Positions 1 through 9,766 are shown, counted from the stretch's first letter. The stretch: 64,000 nt of DNA from Paenibacillus fonticola DSM 21315 (GCF_000381905.1 NZ_KB907256.1:112560-176559); one strand, 5' to 3'. Notes: generated by a model not told the origin, from the sequence alone. Numbers and translations: made by a program.

Positions 1-90
1 TGTTTATTTTTTAGTTCATATTCAGTTCATATAAGCTCTTTATCATCCGAATGTATCCAGTAAATATACACGGAAAAGGGAGGATTCATA

Positions 91-1122
91 TTGAGTAATT
101 ATCAAGAAAAGAAGCCGATGGCAGCCGATGGGAATTGGGCCGTTGAAGCACAGGGACTGATTAAAACTTTTGGTGATAATCGTGCGGTTGATAAGGTAGA
201 TCTGAAAGTTCCCGCCGGTTCTATCTACGGTGTGCTCGGCCCAAATGGTGCCGGGAAGACGACGACAATCCGAATGCTGGCGACATTGCTGCGGCCGGAT
301 GAAGGTTCGGCACGGATCTTCGGATTTGATGTGGTGAAGGAGGCACAAATTGTCCGCCAATTAGTTGGGGTGACCGGTCAGTATGCCTCGGTCGATGAGG
401 CGCTCAGTGCGACCGAGAATTTGCTCATCTTCTCGCAGTTATTAGGGCTAAGCCGTGCGAAGGCGAAGCGAAAGGCAGCGGAGCTGTTAGAGGAATTTGG
501 TCTAACGGAAGCCGCGAAGCGTCCCTTGAAAAATTTCTCAGGCGGCATGCGCCGCAGGCTGGATTTGGCGGCAAGCCTTATTGCACAGCCGCCGCTAATC
601 TTTTTAGATGAACCGACTACGGGGCTGGATCCGCGAACACGCAATCAAATGTGGGAGACGATCCGCCGGCTGGTGAAGGAGGGATCAACTGTACTGTTAA
701 CTACGCAATATCTGCAAGAAGCAGATGAACTGGCTGACCGGATCGCGGTTATCGATCATGGCCGTGTTGTTGCCGAGGGGACCGTAAATGAACTAAAAGC
801 GTCAGTAGGCACCTCCTCCTTGCATTTGAGCATTCAAAATCCGCAAGACGTATGGGAGGCTCGTCAAACGGTTGATCGAATCCTGGAGGTTAGATCATCT
901 GTCTCTTCGGAAGGGGGAAGAATTATTGCCCCGATGGGGGATGCCGATCGGGTTACGGATCTGCTGATCGCCCTTCGCGAAGCGGGAATCCAATTAGCAG
1001 AGTTCAGCGTACAGAAGCCTACTTTAGATGAAGTCTTTTTGACGATCACTGGTCAGGATAATAAAGAGAATGCAGCGATGGCTTCACATCCATTGCACAA
1101 AGAAAGCGAGGTAATGGTATGA
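91..1122 (+). CDS. ABC transporter ATP-binding protein, DrrA-type exporter
   Basis: This is the nucleotide-binding subunit of a DrrA/CcmA-like ABC exporter, 343 residues. Visible motifs are Walker A GPNGAGKTT near residue 51, signature FSGGMRRRL near 150, Walker B LIFLDEPTTGLD near 170 and a switch region LLTTQYLQEAD in which glutamine replaces the usual histidine, as in the DrrA group. The C-terminal ~110 residues form the accessory domain common in drug-exporter ATPases. The start is TTG at 91, preceded by AAGGGAGG with 7 bases of spacing. The stop overlaps the permease start by ATGA, so translation is probably coupled. The substrate cannot be read from sequence; daunorubicin-type annotation reflects the family only. 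A two-component pair follows directly and may control or sense the exporter. Confidence 0.93.
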   Translation: MSNYQEKKPMAADGNWAVEAQGLIKTFGDNRAVDKVDLKVPAGSIYGVLGPNGAGKTTTIRMLATLLRPDEGSARIFGFDVVKEAQIVRQLVGVTGQYASVDEALSATENLLIFSQLLGLSRAKAKRKAAELLEEFGLTEAAKRPLKNFSGGMRRRLDLAASLIAQPPLIFLDEPTTGLDPRTRNQMWETIRRLVKEGSTVLLTTQYLQEADELADRIAVIDHGRVVAEGTVNELKASVGTSSLHLSIQNPQDVWEARQTVDRILEVRSSVSSEGGRIIAPMGDADRVTDLLIALREAGIQLAEFSVQKPTLDEVFLTITGQDNKENAAMASHPLHKESEVMV

Positions 1123-1934
1123 AAAGTGCTTCAATAACTCCTGTTGCTGCACGGCAATTACGCAACAGAACCAGCTTCGGCCAATCAGTAAGAAATTCCT
1201 TAATCATGGCTTACCGGGGGCTGTTAAAGATTCGCCGCACCCCCGAGCAGTTGTTTGATGTAACGCTTCAGCCAATCATCTTCACCCTGATGTTCACTTA
1301 CATTTTTGGCGGAGCGATTTCAGGAGACGTACAAAGCTATTTGCCGGTTATTATTCCCGGAATCCTGGTGCAGACTGTGATCACCACCTCGGTTGTCACT
1401 GGCGTTCAATTGCGTGAGGATATGGATAAAGGTGTATTCGACCGATTCAAATCACTGCCTATTGCCCGAATTGCCCCGTTAGCGGGAGCTCTTTTGGCGG
1501 ATACCATCCGGTATACAATTGCGACAGTGCTTACTTTTACTATGGGCTATATTATGGGCTACCGACCTGAGGGAGGACTAGGGAGTGTTGCGGTTGCCGC
1601 ACTTCTCGTCATTGCGTGTGCTTGGGCCATCAGTTGGATCTTTGCCTTCTTTGGCGTAATTGCGCGTACTGCATCAAGCGTTCAGGGAATTTCGATGATT
1701 GTGCTGTTCCCGCTCACCTTTGTCTCTAATGCTTTTGTGCCGGCTGAGACGATGCCTAATTGGCTGCAATGGTTTGTGAAGATTAACCCGATCTCGCACC
1801 TTGTCACGGCCATCAGGGAGCTTACCAACTCGGGAACCGTCGGTTCGGATTTGACGATCTCGCTCATTGGCGCCGCGGTTATTGTGGCCATCTTCGCACC
1901 GCTCACCGTGCGTGCCTATATGCGCCGGACTTAG
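1119..1934 (+). CDS. ABC-2 type permease, DrrB-type
   Basis: Membrane partner of the preceding ATPase, 271 residues, ABC-2 superfamily. Six hydrophobic segments are visible, and the region PISHLVTAIRELTNSGTVG near residue 225 matches the conserved C-terminal ABC-2 signature zone of DrrB proteins. Its start codon overlaps the ATPase stop (ATGA). One ATPase and one permease normally assemble as a 2+2 exporter. The product likely moves a hydrophobic drug, lipid or antibiotic outward, but this is family inference only. Confidence 0.92.
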   Translation: MKSASITPVAARQLRNRTSFGQSVRNSLIMAYRGLLKIRRTPEQLFDVTLQPIIFTLMFTYIFGGAISGDVQSYLPVIIPGILVQTVITTSVVTGVQLREDMDKGVFDRFKSLPIARIAPLAGALLADTIRYTIATVLTFTMGYIMGYRPEGGLGSVAVAALLVIACAWAISWIFAFFGVIARTASSVQGISMIVLFPLTFVSNAFVPAETMPNWLQWFVKINPISHLVTAIRELTNSGTVGSDLTISLIGAAVIVAIFAPLTVRAYMRRT

Positions 1935-2005
1935 TAGATATGCTTTGACAGCGGATGCCAACCGGGGATACTCTTTATTTAAAAAATAATTGAGGAATGA
2001 ATACA

Positions 2006-2686
2006 ATGACAACCATCTTAATTGTAGATGATGATCCTCACATCCGTGAATTAATTCGAGTTCTTCTTTCCAGAGAGGGCTTATCGATTGTTGAAGCAGC
2101 GGATGGAGAAGCCGCCTTATCCTTGCTCGAAAAGGACAAAATAGATCTGATAATTCTGGATATTATGATGCCCAATATGGATGGCTGGACATTTTGCCGT
2201 GAAATACGAACCTACTATTCCAGTATACTCCCCATTTTAATGTTAACGGCAAAAGGAGAGACCGCTCAGAAAGTCAAAGGGTTTGATCTCGGAACGGATG
2301 ACTATATGGTCAAACCCTTTGCTGCAGCTGAGCTCGTTGCTCGGGTCAAAGCGCTGCTCAAGCGCCATAAAATTACCGTATCCAAGCAGATTGAAATCGG
2401 GGATGTCTTGATAGACCGTGCTTCCTATAGAATTTTTATTGGGAATCAGGAGCAGACCTTGCCGTTGAAAGAGTTTGAGCTGTTGTTCAAGCTGGCAACA
2501 CACCCGCAGCGGACTTTTTCACGGGAACAATTGATTGAAGATATTTGGGGATTTGACTACGAGGGGGATGAGCGAACGGTTGATGTCCACATCAAGCGTT
2601 TACGGCAACGTTTTGCTTACGAAGATTGCCCCTTTAAAATTACAACAATCCGTGGACTCGGTTATCGTCTGGAGGTCACCCCTTGA
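2006..2686 (+). CDS. OmpR-family response regulator
   Basis: Two-domain response regulator of about 226 residues. The receiver domain shows the acidic pair in LIVDDDPHIREL, the phosphoacceptor Asp in LIILDIMMPN, the switch Thr in LMLTAKG and the Lys in YMVKPF. The C-terminal half is a winged helix ending RTVDVHIKRLRQRF...GLGYRLE, typical of PhoB/OmpR proteins. An in-frame ATG at 1997 touches the ribosome site TGAGGA (1991-1996) with no spacing, whereas ATG 2006 sits 9 bases from it, so 2006 is preferred. It overlaps the kinase gene by TTGA. Confidence 0.92.
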   Translation: MTTILIVDDDPHIRELIRVLLSREGLSIVEAADGEAALSLLEKDKIDLIILDIMMPNMDGWTFCREIRTYYSSILPILMLTAKGETAQKVKGFDLGTDDYMVKPFAAAELVARVKALLKRHKITVSKQIEIGDVLIDRASYRIFIGNQEQTLPLKEFELLFKLATHPQRTFSREQLIEDIWGFDYEGDERTVDVHIKRLRQRFAYEDCPFKITTIRGLGYRLEVTP

Positions 2687-3756
2687 AGCTGATGGAAATG
2701 ACAAAGCAAATTTCAGGTTTATTGGCACTCCTATTAACCCTGATGTTATCTTGGTCCTGTGCCTACTGGTTTACATCTTGGCTTTTTGAGGCAATTCACT
2801 ATGTTCCTAGCGATTATGTAAGCCTGTTAATCAATTCGTTATTGGGACTTTTCCTATTTGGCTTTTGCATGGCTATTATAGCGAACATCAAATGGGTAAA
2901 AAATCGCCAAGAAAAATTTCTGCATCCGATCATTCAGGCCATGAAAATGATGGCTGAAGGAAACTTTAATATCGATCTTTCTTATTATGGAAATCAACAT
3001 CAGGGACGAGGTCACCCCTATTCCAGAATTGTTGAAAGTATTAGAGATATGGCAGGAAAACTCAGTGCAATGGAGGAAATGCGGCAAGAATTTATTTCGA
3101 ATGTCTCACATGAAATCCAGTCTCCGTTAACTTCGATTAGTGGGTTTGCCCATGCGTTAAAGAACGAGGAGTTAAGTCCTGATGAACGTAAGCATTACTT
3201 AGAAATTATAGAAATGGAAAGCAGCAGGCTTTCGAAATTGAGTGAAAATTTACTGAAACTCACTTCGCTAGAGTCTGATAAATTTCTTTTTGACCAACAA
3301 AGCTATCGATTAGACCGCCAGCTTCGCCGAAGTATTCTGGCCATTGAACCGCAATGGGCGGAAAAGCAAATCAATATGGACATTTCTCTCGAAGAATTAA
3401 CCGTCACTGCCAATAAGGATCTGATGGAACAAGTATGGATGAACCTGCTCCATAACAGTATTAAATTCACACCTAGAGAAGGGAGCATCAGGATTGAAGC
3501 GCTGAAGGCACCCGATAATCATCTCATTGTGAAGATCCAAGATACTGGAATTGGCATGGATAAAGAAACGCTAATGCATATATTTGAAAGATTCTATAAA
3601 GCGGATCCATCAAGAAACCGCAATTTCGGGGGCAGTGGCCTAGGTTTATCCATTGTCAAAAAAATAGTCGATTTGCATAGTGGCGTCATTCAAGTCCAAA
3701 GTGAACCGGGAAAGGGAACCGAAGTAACCATAACATTAAAGCAAACTTTCGATTAA
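2683..3756 (+). CDS. membrane sensor histidine kinase
   Basis: HPK1-type kinase of 357 residues paired with the preceding regulator. It has two transmembrane segments (about residues 8-30 and 45-66) with only a short extracytoplasmic loop, so it probably senses within the membrane or through a partner such as the upstream exporter. A HAMP-like linker leads to the phosphoacceptor region FISNVSHEIQSPLTSI, then N box WMNLLHNSIKFTP, G1 DTGIGMD, F box ERFYKAD and G2 GSGLGLSIVKK. Start is TTG 2683 with GGAGG 7 bases upstream. This size and layout resemble bacitracin/lantibiotic-type or PhoR-like kinases; the signal is unknown. Confidence 0.91.
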   Translation: MKLMEMTKQISGLLALLLTLMLSWSCAYWFTSWLFEAIHYVPSDYVSLLINSLLGLFLFGFCMAIIANIKWVKNRQEKFLHPIIQAMKMMAEGNFNIDLSYYGNQHQGRGHPYSRIVESIRDMAGKLSAMEEMRQEFISNVSHEIQSPLTSISGFAHALKNEELSPDERKHYLEIIEMESSRLSKLSENLLKLTSLESDKFLFDQQSYRLDRQLRRSILAIEPQWAEKQINMDISLEELTVTANKDLMEQVWMNLLHNSIKFTPREGSIRIEALKAPDNHLIVKIQDTGIGMDKETLMHIFERFYKADPSRNRNFGGSGLGLSIVKKIVDLHSGVIQVQSEPGKGTEVTITLKQTFD

Positions 3757-4081
3757 AGTCTGTATGGAGAACGAGAACGCAGAAGGCCCAAAAGAACAGA
3801 CCGATGCCGTAATTCCTCACGAGGAGCTATGGCTTTTTTTACATAGGGCCAAATAAACAAATGCCAAGGGTTCTTTAGAATTCTAAATCGATTTAAATTA
3901 TCATATTTATACTAAATAAATATTTAAATCTATCAGTATTATTGATACACTATGATCAGGTAAAAGAAATTATGAATTTGATCCAGAAAAGGTGTGTGAC
4001 CAGGTTCCGCACTGGCTGCTGTGATGCCTAGCAGGAGCGCTACATCCTTTCTGCAAATATTAGGGTATAAGGACGGTAAAA
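3757..4081 (+). other. intergenic region with possible structured leader of mqo
   Basis: No gene is visible. AT-rich sequence from 3840 to 3960 is followed by two small hairpins about 4000-4032 (CCAG/CTGG arms, then CTGCT/AGCAG arms), and then an AAGGA ribosome site. The 12-base string TAGGGTATAAGG at 4061-4072 recurs ahead of the LysR gene (6985-6996). I do not recognise a known riboswitch here. Confidence 0.35.
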
Positions 4082-5590
4082 ATGAGTAACAGACAAACGA
4101 GTACAGATGTTATCTTAATTGGTGCCGGGATTATGAGTGCAACTTTGGGGACACTGCTGAAACAATTAGTACCGGACTGGGAAATTACAGTGTTTGAGAA
4201 GCTTGCCAACGCAGGAGAGGAAAGCTCTAACGAATGGAATAATGCAGGAACGGGACATGCAGCGCTGTGCGAGCTTAACTATACCACCGAGAAACCGGAC
4301 GGATCTGTAGATGTGAGCAAAGCGATCAAAATTAACGAACAGTTCCAGGTTTCCATGCAGTTCTGGTCTTATCTTGTAAATAGCAATCTCATCCGTAATC
4401 CGCAGGATTTTATCGCGCCATTGCCTCATATGAGCTTTGTACAAGGCAAGAAGGATGTGTCGTTTCTAAAGAAACGTTTTAAAGCGCTATCAAACAATCC
4501 TTTATTCCGGAATATGGAGTTTTCCGACGACCCGGACAAACTAATGGAATGGATTCCGCTGATGATGAAAGACCGTCCAGCCAATGAGCCTATAGCGGCG
4601 ACAAGAATCGAGTCGGGGACGGATGTCAATTTCGGTGCTTTAACGCGCATATTGTTCGAGCAATTAAATGGCCAAGGCGTTGATATAAAATATAAACATA
4701 GTGTAGATAATATAAAGCGTACAAGCGACGGCTCGTGGGAATTGAAAGTACGGAACGTCGATACCGGCAGCGCCGAGTACCATGCTGCGAAGTTTGTCTT
4801 CATTGGCGGCGGGGGAGGAAGCCTGCATCTGCTGCAGAAATCCGGCATTCCGGAAGGTAAACATATCGGAGGCTTCCCGGTAAGCGGACTGTTTATGGTG
4901 TGCAACAATCCCGAGGTGATAGAACGGCATCATGCCAAAGTATACGGCAAGGCTAAGGTCGGTGCTCCTCCTATGTCCGTTCCGCATCTCGATACAAGAT
5001 TTATCGGCAATAAAAAGTCGCTGCTGTTTGGACCGTTTGCCGGCTTCTCGCCGAAATTTTTAAAATCCGGCTCTATGTTTGATTTGATTACGTCTGTAAA
5101 ACCGGATAATCTTGTAACGATGCTGGCAGCAGGGGCCAAAAACATTCCATTGACAAAATACTTGATCCAGCAAGTGATGCTGTCCAAAGAAAAGCGGATG
5201 GAAGAACTGCGGGAATTTATCCCGAACGCGAAAAGCGAAGATTGGGATTTGGTGATAGCGGGCCAACGCGTGCAGGTTATCAAAGATACGGATGCCGGCA
5301 AAGGGACGCTGCAATTTGGTACCGAAGTCATTAGCGCTGCCGATGGCTCGATCGCTGCATTGCTCGGCGCTTCTCCGGGTGCTTCAACCGCGGTTTCCGT
5401 CATGCTTGAAGTGATCACCAAGTGCTTCCCGCAATATATGGAGGCGTGGGAGCCGAAAATCAAAGAGATGATTCCTTCTTACGGTGCATCACTGCTAGCA
5501 AACGCGGAGCTTACCGAGGAAGTTCAGGCTTCAAGCGCGCGGTCGCTTGGTCTTAGCGGTGAAGACCTTCCGGTTGAAATGCACGCATAG
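4082..5590 (+). CDS. mqo: malate:quinone oxidoreductase
   Basis: FAD-dependent membrane-associated dehydrogenase oxidising malate to oxaloacetate with electrons passed to quinone, bypassing NAD-linked malate dehydrogenase in the citric acid cycle. It has 502 residues, the usual family length. The N-terminal FAD motif [17 protein letters not shown] is followed by the family-typical [19 protein letters not shown] segment, and the C-terminal GASPGAST region matches Mqo. The ribosome site AAGGA lies about 8 bases before the ATG. It is monocistronic, closed by a strong hairpin shared with the convergent downstream gene. Confidence 0.95.
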   Translation: MSNRQTSTDVILIGAGIMSATLGTLLKQLVPDWEITVFEKLANAGEESSNEWNNAGTGHAALCELNYTTEKPDGSVDVSKAIKINEQFQVSMQFWSYLVNSNLIRNPQDFIAPLPHMSFVQGKKDVSFLKKRFKALSNNPLFRNMEFSDDPDKLMEWIPLMMKDRPANEPIAATRIESGTDVNFGALTRILFEQLNGQGVDIKYKHSVDNIKRTSDGSWELKVRNVDTGSAEYHAAKFVFIGGGGGSLHLLQKSGIPEGKHIGGFPVSGLFMVCNNPEVIERHHAKVYGKAKVGAPPMSVPHLDTRFIGNKKSLLFGPFAGFSPKFLKSGSMFDLITSVKPDNLVTMLAAGAKNIPLTKYLIQQVMLSKEKRMEELREFIPNAKSEDWDLVIAGQRVQVIKDTDAGKGTLQFGTEVISAADGSIAALLGASPGASTAVSVMLEVITKCFPQYMEAWEPKIKEMIPSYGASLLANAELTEEVQASSARSLGLSGEDLPVEMHA

Positions 5591-5623
5591 CTCTATTCCG
5601 CTATAATTTCATTATTTTACGTC

Positions 5624-5668
5624 AAAAAAGAGAGATCTCCTGCTTTCGCAAGAGGGTCTCTCTTTTGA
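5624..5668. terminator. bidirectional intrinsic terminator
   Basis: Near-perfect hairpin AAAAGAGAGATC...GTCTCTCTTTT with a short TTTCGCAA loop, and A/T runs on both sides, lies between the convergent mqo and CofE-like genes. It can serve both transcripts. Confidence 0.85.
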
Positions 5669-5690
5669 TTTAAGAATTAATGTTTAGGTA

Positions 5691-6881
5691 TTACTTTGTA
5701 AAGTTATCGAAATAGCCTTGAATAAACACGATCGGCGTGCCTTTGTCTCCGCTTCCTGAAGTCAGATCGGACAGAGAGCCGATGAGGTCCGTAAGCTTTC
5801 TAGGCGTAGTGCCTTGGGTTTCCATCGATCCTACGAGATCGTCACTTTTATTGCTGATGTAATCGGAAATAGCCTGCTTAAGCTCGTCGCCGCTTAAGTC
5901 CGCAAAGTTGTTATCCGCAAGATATTTCAACTTGATTTCATTTGGCGTTCCTTCCAGGCCGGCAGTGTAAGCGGGCGATACGACTGGGTCAGCCAACTCC
6001 CATATTTTCCCGACCGGGTCTTTGAATGCCCCGTCCCCATAAATCATAACTTCCACATTTTTACCCGTCTTCTCCATAAAAATTTGCTGGATCTTGTCGA
6101 CGGTCTGCTGACAGTTACGAGGGAAAAGCTTGATTTCATCTTCCGTTGATTTATTCGATCCGAGCAAGCCGTATTCTTCATTAAATCCGCTATGGTCAAT
6201 AGATTCCGCCAGGATGTCGTCAAGGCTGTAGACGATCTCCCCGCCATTGGCTTTCAAAATCTTCATCGTTCTGAAGCGGGAATGGATGTCGCAGGTCAGC
6301 ACATTTTTGGTGTAGTCGAGAATCGTTTTTGGGCTATTGGAGAAAATGACCTCGCACTCGGTTCCCTGTTCTTCCACTAAAGTTTTATAGTAATCAATAT
6401 AATCAATGCCAGTAAACGTATGCTTATTATAGCCAAAAAGCTCACGGAATCGTGCCTCCGTCAGCACATCCGTCCAAGGATTAACGCCTTTTTCATCAAG
6501 CGCGTCGAGATCGACCAAGTGGTTGCCAACTTCATCGGAAGGATAGCTCAGCATTAACACGATCTTCTTAACGCCTTTGGCGATGCCGCGGAGACAGACA
6601 GCAAAGCGGTTGCGGCTTAAAATCGGGAAGATCACGCCAACCGTTTCGTCACCGAACTTGGAAGCAACATCTTTTGCGATATGATCAATCGTAGCATAAT
6701 TGCCTTGAGCACGGGCGACAATGGATTCTGTGATGGAAACAATATCTTTATCCCGAATTTGAAAGCCTTCAACTTCGGCAGCTTTTAATACGCTGTCTAC
6801 AACGATATCCTCTATATGATCGCCTCGTTTGATGATCGGGCAACGAAGGCCCCTAGCGACTGTTCCAACTACTCTTTCCAA
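5691..6881 (-). CDS. coenzyme F420-0:L-glutamate ligase-like protein (CofE family)
   Basis: Protein of about 396 residues related to F420-0:gamma-glutamyl ligase (CofE, PF01996 type), which adds glutamate to F420 precursors in archaea and actinobacteria. The diagnostic N-terminal run VVGTVARGLRCPII, then DIVSITESIVARAQGN, is clear. No F420 biosynthesis gene is present nearby and most Bacillales lack F420, so the true substrate is probably different. The open frame extends upstream to 6947 (418 residues), but that ATG lacks a ribosome site. AAGGAG at 6891-6896 abuts an ATG at 6890 with no spacing and sits 9 bases before TTG 6881 (MERVVGTV...), so TTG is preferred. It is divergent from the LysR gene, its likely regulator. 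Confidence 0.82.
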   Translation of the reverse strand: MERVVGTVARGLRCPIIKRGDHIEDIVVDSVLKAAEVEGFQIRDKDIVSITESIVARAQGNYATIDHIAKDVASKFGDETVGVIFPILSRNRFAVCLRGIAKGVKKIVLMLSYPSDEVGNHLVDLDALDEKGVNPWTDVLTEARFRELFGYNKHTFTGIDYIDYYKTLVEEQGTECEVIFSNSPKTILDYTKNVLTCDIHSRFRTMKILKANGGEIVYSLDDILAESIDHSGFNEEYGLLGSNKSTEDEIKLFPRNCQQTVDKIQQIFMEKTGKNVEVMIYGDGAFKDPVGKIWELADPVVSPAYTAGLEGTPNEIKLKYLADNNFADLSGDELKQAISDYISNKSDDLVGSMETQGTTPRKLTDLIGSLSDLTSGSGDKGTPIVFIQGYFDNFTK

Positions 6882-7005
6882 TACGTTCATCTCCTTAAGA
6901 TGATTAAGTTTATCTACATTATCTAACCGCCTACTTGTAATATACATCAGCTTAGTGGTATAAGTTAAATTAATATATCGAATATAGGGTATAAGGGGTG
7001 ATTAT

Positions 7006-7890
7006 ATGATAAGCAAATTGGATCTATATAAAATCTTTAGCCAGGTTGCGAAAAGTGAAAGCTTTTCCAGAGCAGCCAAAGAGCTTTATATGACACAGCC
7101 GGCTGTCAGCCAGGCGATCATGCAATTAGAAAAAGATTTAGATACACGGCTTTTTAATCGAACGCCCAAAGGGGCTACTTTGACGAATGAAGGCAGCCTT
7201 CTATTTGAATACGTGAACTCGGCGATGAATTTGCTGCAAACGGGTGAAGAAAAAATAATGGAATTTAAAAATCTGACAGCCGGTGAATTGAAAATTGGCG
7301 TAGGGGATACGATTTCCAGATATTTTTTACTGCCTTATTTAGAGGCTTTTCATAATGAATATCCCAATATTAAGTTTACGATTGTGAACGGCACAACGAT
7401 AGAGCTTTGTGCGGTTTTAAAATCAGGCGAGGTGGACATTACGATTTGCAATCTCCCCATTGAAGATTCTTCGCTAGAGGTAAGACCCTGCTTTGATATC
7501 CAGGATACGTTTGTTTATGGAGAAAGGTTTGCAAAAATTTTGTCACAGCCGGTAAGTCTTCATGAATTGGTGAAGCTTCCCCTGATTTTTCTCGAAACGA
7601 AATCCAATTCACGAAAATACGTGGAAGATTACATGATCTCTAAAGGGATCAAGATTGCGCCGGAGTTTGAATTAGGCTCGCATGATTTATTATTGCAGTT
7701 TGCTAAAATTAATTTGGGAATCGCTTGTGTAACGAAAGAGTTTTCCCAGGAATATTTATCGAAAGGGCTGCTGTCCGAAGTACAGCTGTTAGAGGAAATT
7801 CCAAGGAGAAGCATAGGGGTATGCAACATAAAAAGTGTACCGCTATCGTCAGCTGCCACGAAGTTTGTGGAGCTATTGGAGAATAAATGA
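7006..7890 (+). CDS. LysR-family transcriptional regulator
   Basis: Classic LTTR of 294 residues. The N-terminal winged helix-turn-helix (residues 4-62, including SFSRAAKELYMTQPAVSQAI) is followed by a periplasmic-binding-like effector domain. It is transcribed divergently from the CofE-like gene with about 120 bases between the likely start codons, the normal arrangement for an LTTR controlling its neighbour. The intergenic region holds two copies of GGTATAAG (near 6954 and 6988). A terminator follows at once. Confidence 0.93.
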   Translation: MISKLDLYKIFSQVAKSESFSRAAKELYMTQPAVSQAIMQLEKDLDTRLFNRTPKGATLTNEGSLLFEYVNSAMNLLQTGEEKIMEFKNLTAGELKIGVGDTISRYFLLPYLEAFHNEYPNIKFTIVNGTTIELCAVLKSGEVDITICNLPIEDSSLEVRPCFDIQDTFVYGERFAKILSQPVSLHELVKLPLIFLETKSNSRKYVEDYMISKGIKIAPEFELGSHDLLLQFAKINLGIACVTKEFSQEYLSKGLLSEVQLLEEIPRRSIGVCNIKSVPLSSAATKFVELLENK

Positions 7891-7928
7891 GCTGTCCGTT
7901 CCCGCAGGAATGGACAGCTTTAACCTTT
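7890..7928 (+). terminator. intrinsic terminator after LysR gene
   Basis: Inverted repeat AGCTGTCC...GGACAGCT with an inner TTCC/GGAA extension, followed by TTTAACCTTTT. It begins within the stop codon of the LysR gene. Confidence 0.75.
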
Positions 7929-7930
7929 TA

Positions 7931-8134
7931 TTAGGTTAAGTCCACGACCACTTTAATCGTTTCTTTAGCCTCGATCGCCTTATTGAATGCTGCTTGAATG
8001 TCGTCCAATTTATACACCTGTGTCACCATGGTGCCGATCGGTGTCTTCTTCTCATTGATATGGGCAATGACCTTCGTGATATCTTCGTGGTTATAGCTTT
8101 TCTGCGGAAAACTATTGAATAAGAAAGTATACAT
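7931..8134 (-). pseudogene. relic C-terminus of a zinc-type alcohol dehydrogenase (MDR)
   Basis: The 67-residue frame matches only the last part of medium-chain zinc dehydrogenases: YNHEDITKVIAHINEKK, then VYKLDDIQAAFNKAIEAKE and the usual terminal KVVVDLT. The catalytic zinc and Rossmann domains are absent and the upstream DNA (8135-8218) belongs to the next gene's control region. It is therefore a truncated remnant, probably not functional. Confidence 0.7.
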
Positions 8135-8218
8135 TCAAAAAAAACATATGAATAATTTTTTATACCATGATAGCATCCAAAATGTAGGAAATAACATATG
8201 AGAAAGGAAGATCAAGCT

Positions 8219-8686
8219 ATGGATATTAGAGTCGAAACTTTCCCAAATTACCGCCTGGCATATGTACGGCAAATTGGTCCTTATGGTCCTGCCAACGTTC
8301 AGGCAATGGAAGAGCTAAAAAGTTGGGCGAGGGAGAAAAAACTGCTCACTGAACCAGCTGTTTTATTCGGAATTCCCCAAGATAACCCGCAAATAACGCC
8401 GCCTGAGAAATGCAGATATGATGCATGTATTACTATTACAGAAGAGGACCAAATTGATGACTTCGTCTCCGAAAGTAAACTTGACGGCGGGGATTATGCG
8501 ATTTTCAGAATCAATCATACAGCAGAGGATATTCAAAGAGCATGGGTGGAAATTTTCCCAGCTTTGCACCGCATGGGACTCCAAACTGCCAACAAACCGA
8601 TTTTAGAAAAATACACTGATGATTTGGTTAACAATCACTTGTGCGAACTATGTGTGCCAATAAAAAAGGAGCCCCCATTTTTGTAG
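8219..8686 (+). CDS. GyrI-like / AraC effector-binding domain protein
   Basis: Stand-alone effector-binding domain of about 155 residues (GyrI/SbmC, AraC_E_bind fold), without a DNA-binding domain. Typical elements are RLAYVRQIGPYG near the N-terminus, YDACITITEED, and DGGDYAIFRINHTAEDIQRAWVEIF. Such proteins bind small hydrophobic molecules or act as hydrolases or gyrase modulators; the ligand is unknown here. ATG 8219 has AAAGGAAG 8 bases upstream and aligns with the family start. An in-frame ATG at 8198 has a weaker TAGGAA site and would add 7 residues. Confidence 0.82.
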   Translation: MDIRVETFPNYRLAYVRQIGPYGPANVQAMEELKSWAREKKLLTEPAVLFGIPQDNPQITPPEKCRYDACITITEEDQIDDFVSESKLDGGDYAIFRINHTAEDIQRAWVEIFPALHRMGLQTANKPILEKYTDDLVNNHLCELCVPIKKEPPFL

Positions 8687-8753
8687 AATGGCTCTCCTTA
8701 ATTATCGTTTTTTAGACTTGCAAGGCACGCTCATTGTAAGAGAACATGTTCAA

Positions 8754-9497
8754 CTATGGAGCACTCATTGGCGTACGCTGCACGAACTTCTTGTAATTTT
8801 GGACATTGGGGATTCTTTTATGGTGAGAGAGAAGCTTTTTATCGCTGATGACCCAAGTATGGCTGGATGAGTCTTTTCGACGTACGGCGACAAAATTATA
8901 TTTTCCTGCGGAGTAGACCTTGTATCCCTGCTTTTTGCTTCTGAGGCAAAAAAGATCGTCTTCCCCGACGTTCTGATCGGGAAATTGTACTTTATTTAAC
9001 ACCTGCCGTTTAATGAACAACGTCGCACCGGGAAGTTTAGTGACCGGTCTGTTCTCGTCCTGGTGAAAACGCAGAATCAAAGTTTTAGACCCGCGTAAGT
9101 ACATATAGTGGGCCCGTTTTCCAACAACATCCGCATTTGCTTTATGCAATGCCTGCAGGCTGTCTTTTAAATAGTAGGGTGCGTAATAATCATCGTCATC
9201 GAACTTGGCAATGTAGCTGTATTTCGTTTTGCTGACAGCATAGTTTAGGCAAGCACCGAGAGAGCTGCGGCCTGCAACGCGGTAGACTTGGATGTTCCGG
9301 TTTTTTCTAGCTAAACGCTGATAAGGCTCAAGCGGTATTTTATCGTTGTTTACAATAATGATAAGTTCCTTTTTCGGATAGCGCTGTCGAATGTAATTAT
9401 GAAGCAGGTTGTTTAAAAAACTCTGACGAATCGTACAGGTAATGATGGAAACTCCCTGTGGCCTCTGTTTCATAGAGTCTTTCGATCTCGATCCCAT
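8754..9497 (-). CDS. GT2-like glycosyltransferase
   Basis: A 247-residue GT-A fold transferase. VSIITCTIRQSFLNNLLHNY opens the nucleotide-sugar domain, and AKFDDDDYYAPYYL near residue 100 supplies the metal-binding DXD. The acceptor-side GEDDLFCLRSKKQGYKVY follows near 180. No membrane segment is seen, so it should act in the cytoplasm on a lipid, protein or spore-surface acceptor. GGGGGAG lies 7 bases before the ATG. It stands alone, convergent with the GyrI-like gene. Confidence 0.85.
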   Translation of the reverse strand: MGSRSKDSMKQRPQGVSIITCTIRQSFLNNLLHNYIRQRYPKKELIIIVNNDKIPLEPYQRLARKNRNIQVYRVAGRSSLGACLNYAVSKTKYSYIAKFDDDDYYAPYYLKDSLQALHKANADVVGKRAHYMYLRGSKTLILRFHQDENRPVTKLPGATLFIKRQVLNKVQFPDQNVGEDDLFCLRSKKQGYKVYSAGKYNFVAVRRKDSSSHTWVISDKKLLSHHKRIPNVQNYKKFVQRTPMSAP

Positions 9498-9766
9498 TAC
9501 ATCGCTCCCCCTATCCGTGATGATTAATAGCAGCTTACTCTACATTATGTATACGGAAAAGAAGAGTAACGGCATATCCACCAAGTTGGCAAGAATAAGA
9601 TATATTATGTTGGAAGATATGAGATTACCCGACGGTCATCTGCTTTATAGAATGAATCAACCAAAAATAATAGTTAATCGCCGAACACGGTAGAGGAGCC
9701 GTTTTACTTCCTGAATAACAATGCGGTATCCTCATTTAAGATAAATCAGGAAAGGAGTTACTCGCT

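Noticed and set aside
3960..4080. Known riboswitch before mqo
   Set aside because: Two small hairpins are present but none of the class-defining motifs I know (S-box, T-box, TPP, cobalamin and similar) could be matched.
8688..8870. Small plus-strand frame after the GyrI-like gene
   Set aside because: Overlaps the 3' end of the glycosyltransferase on the other strand and has no family features.
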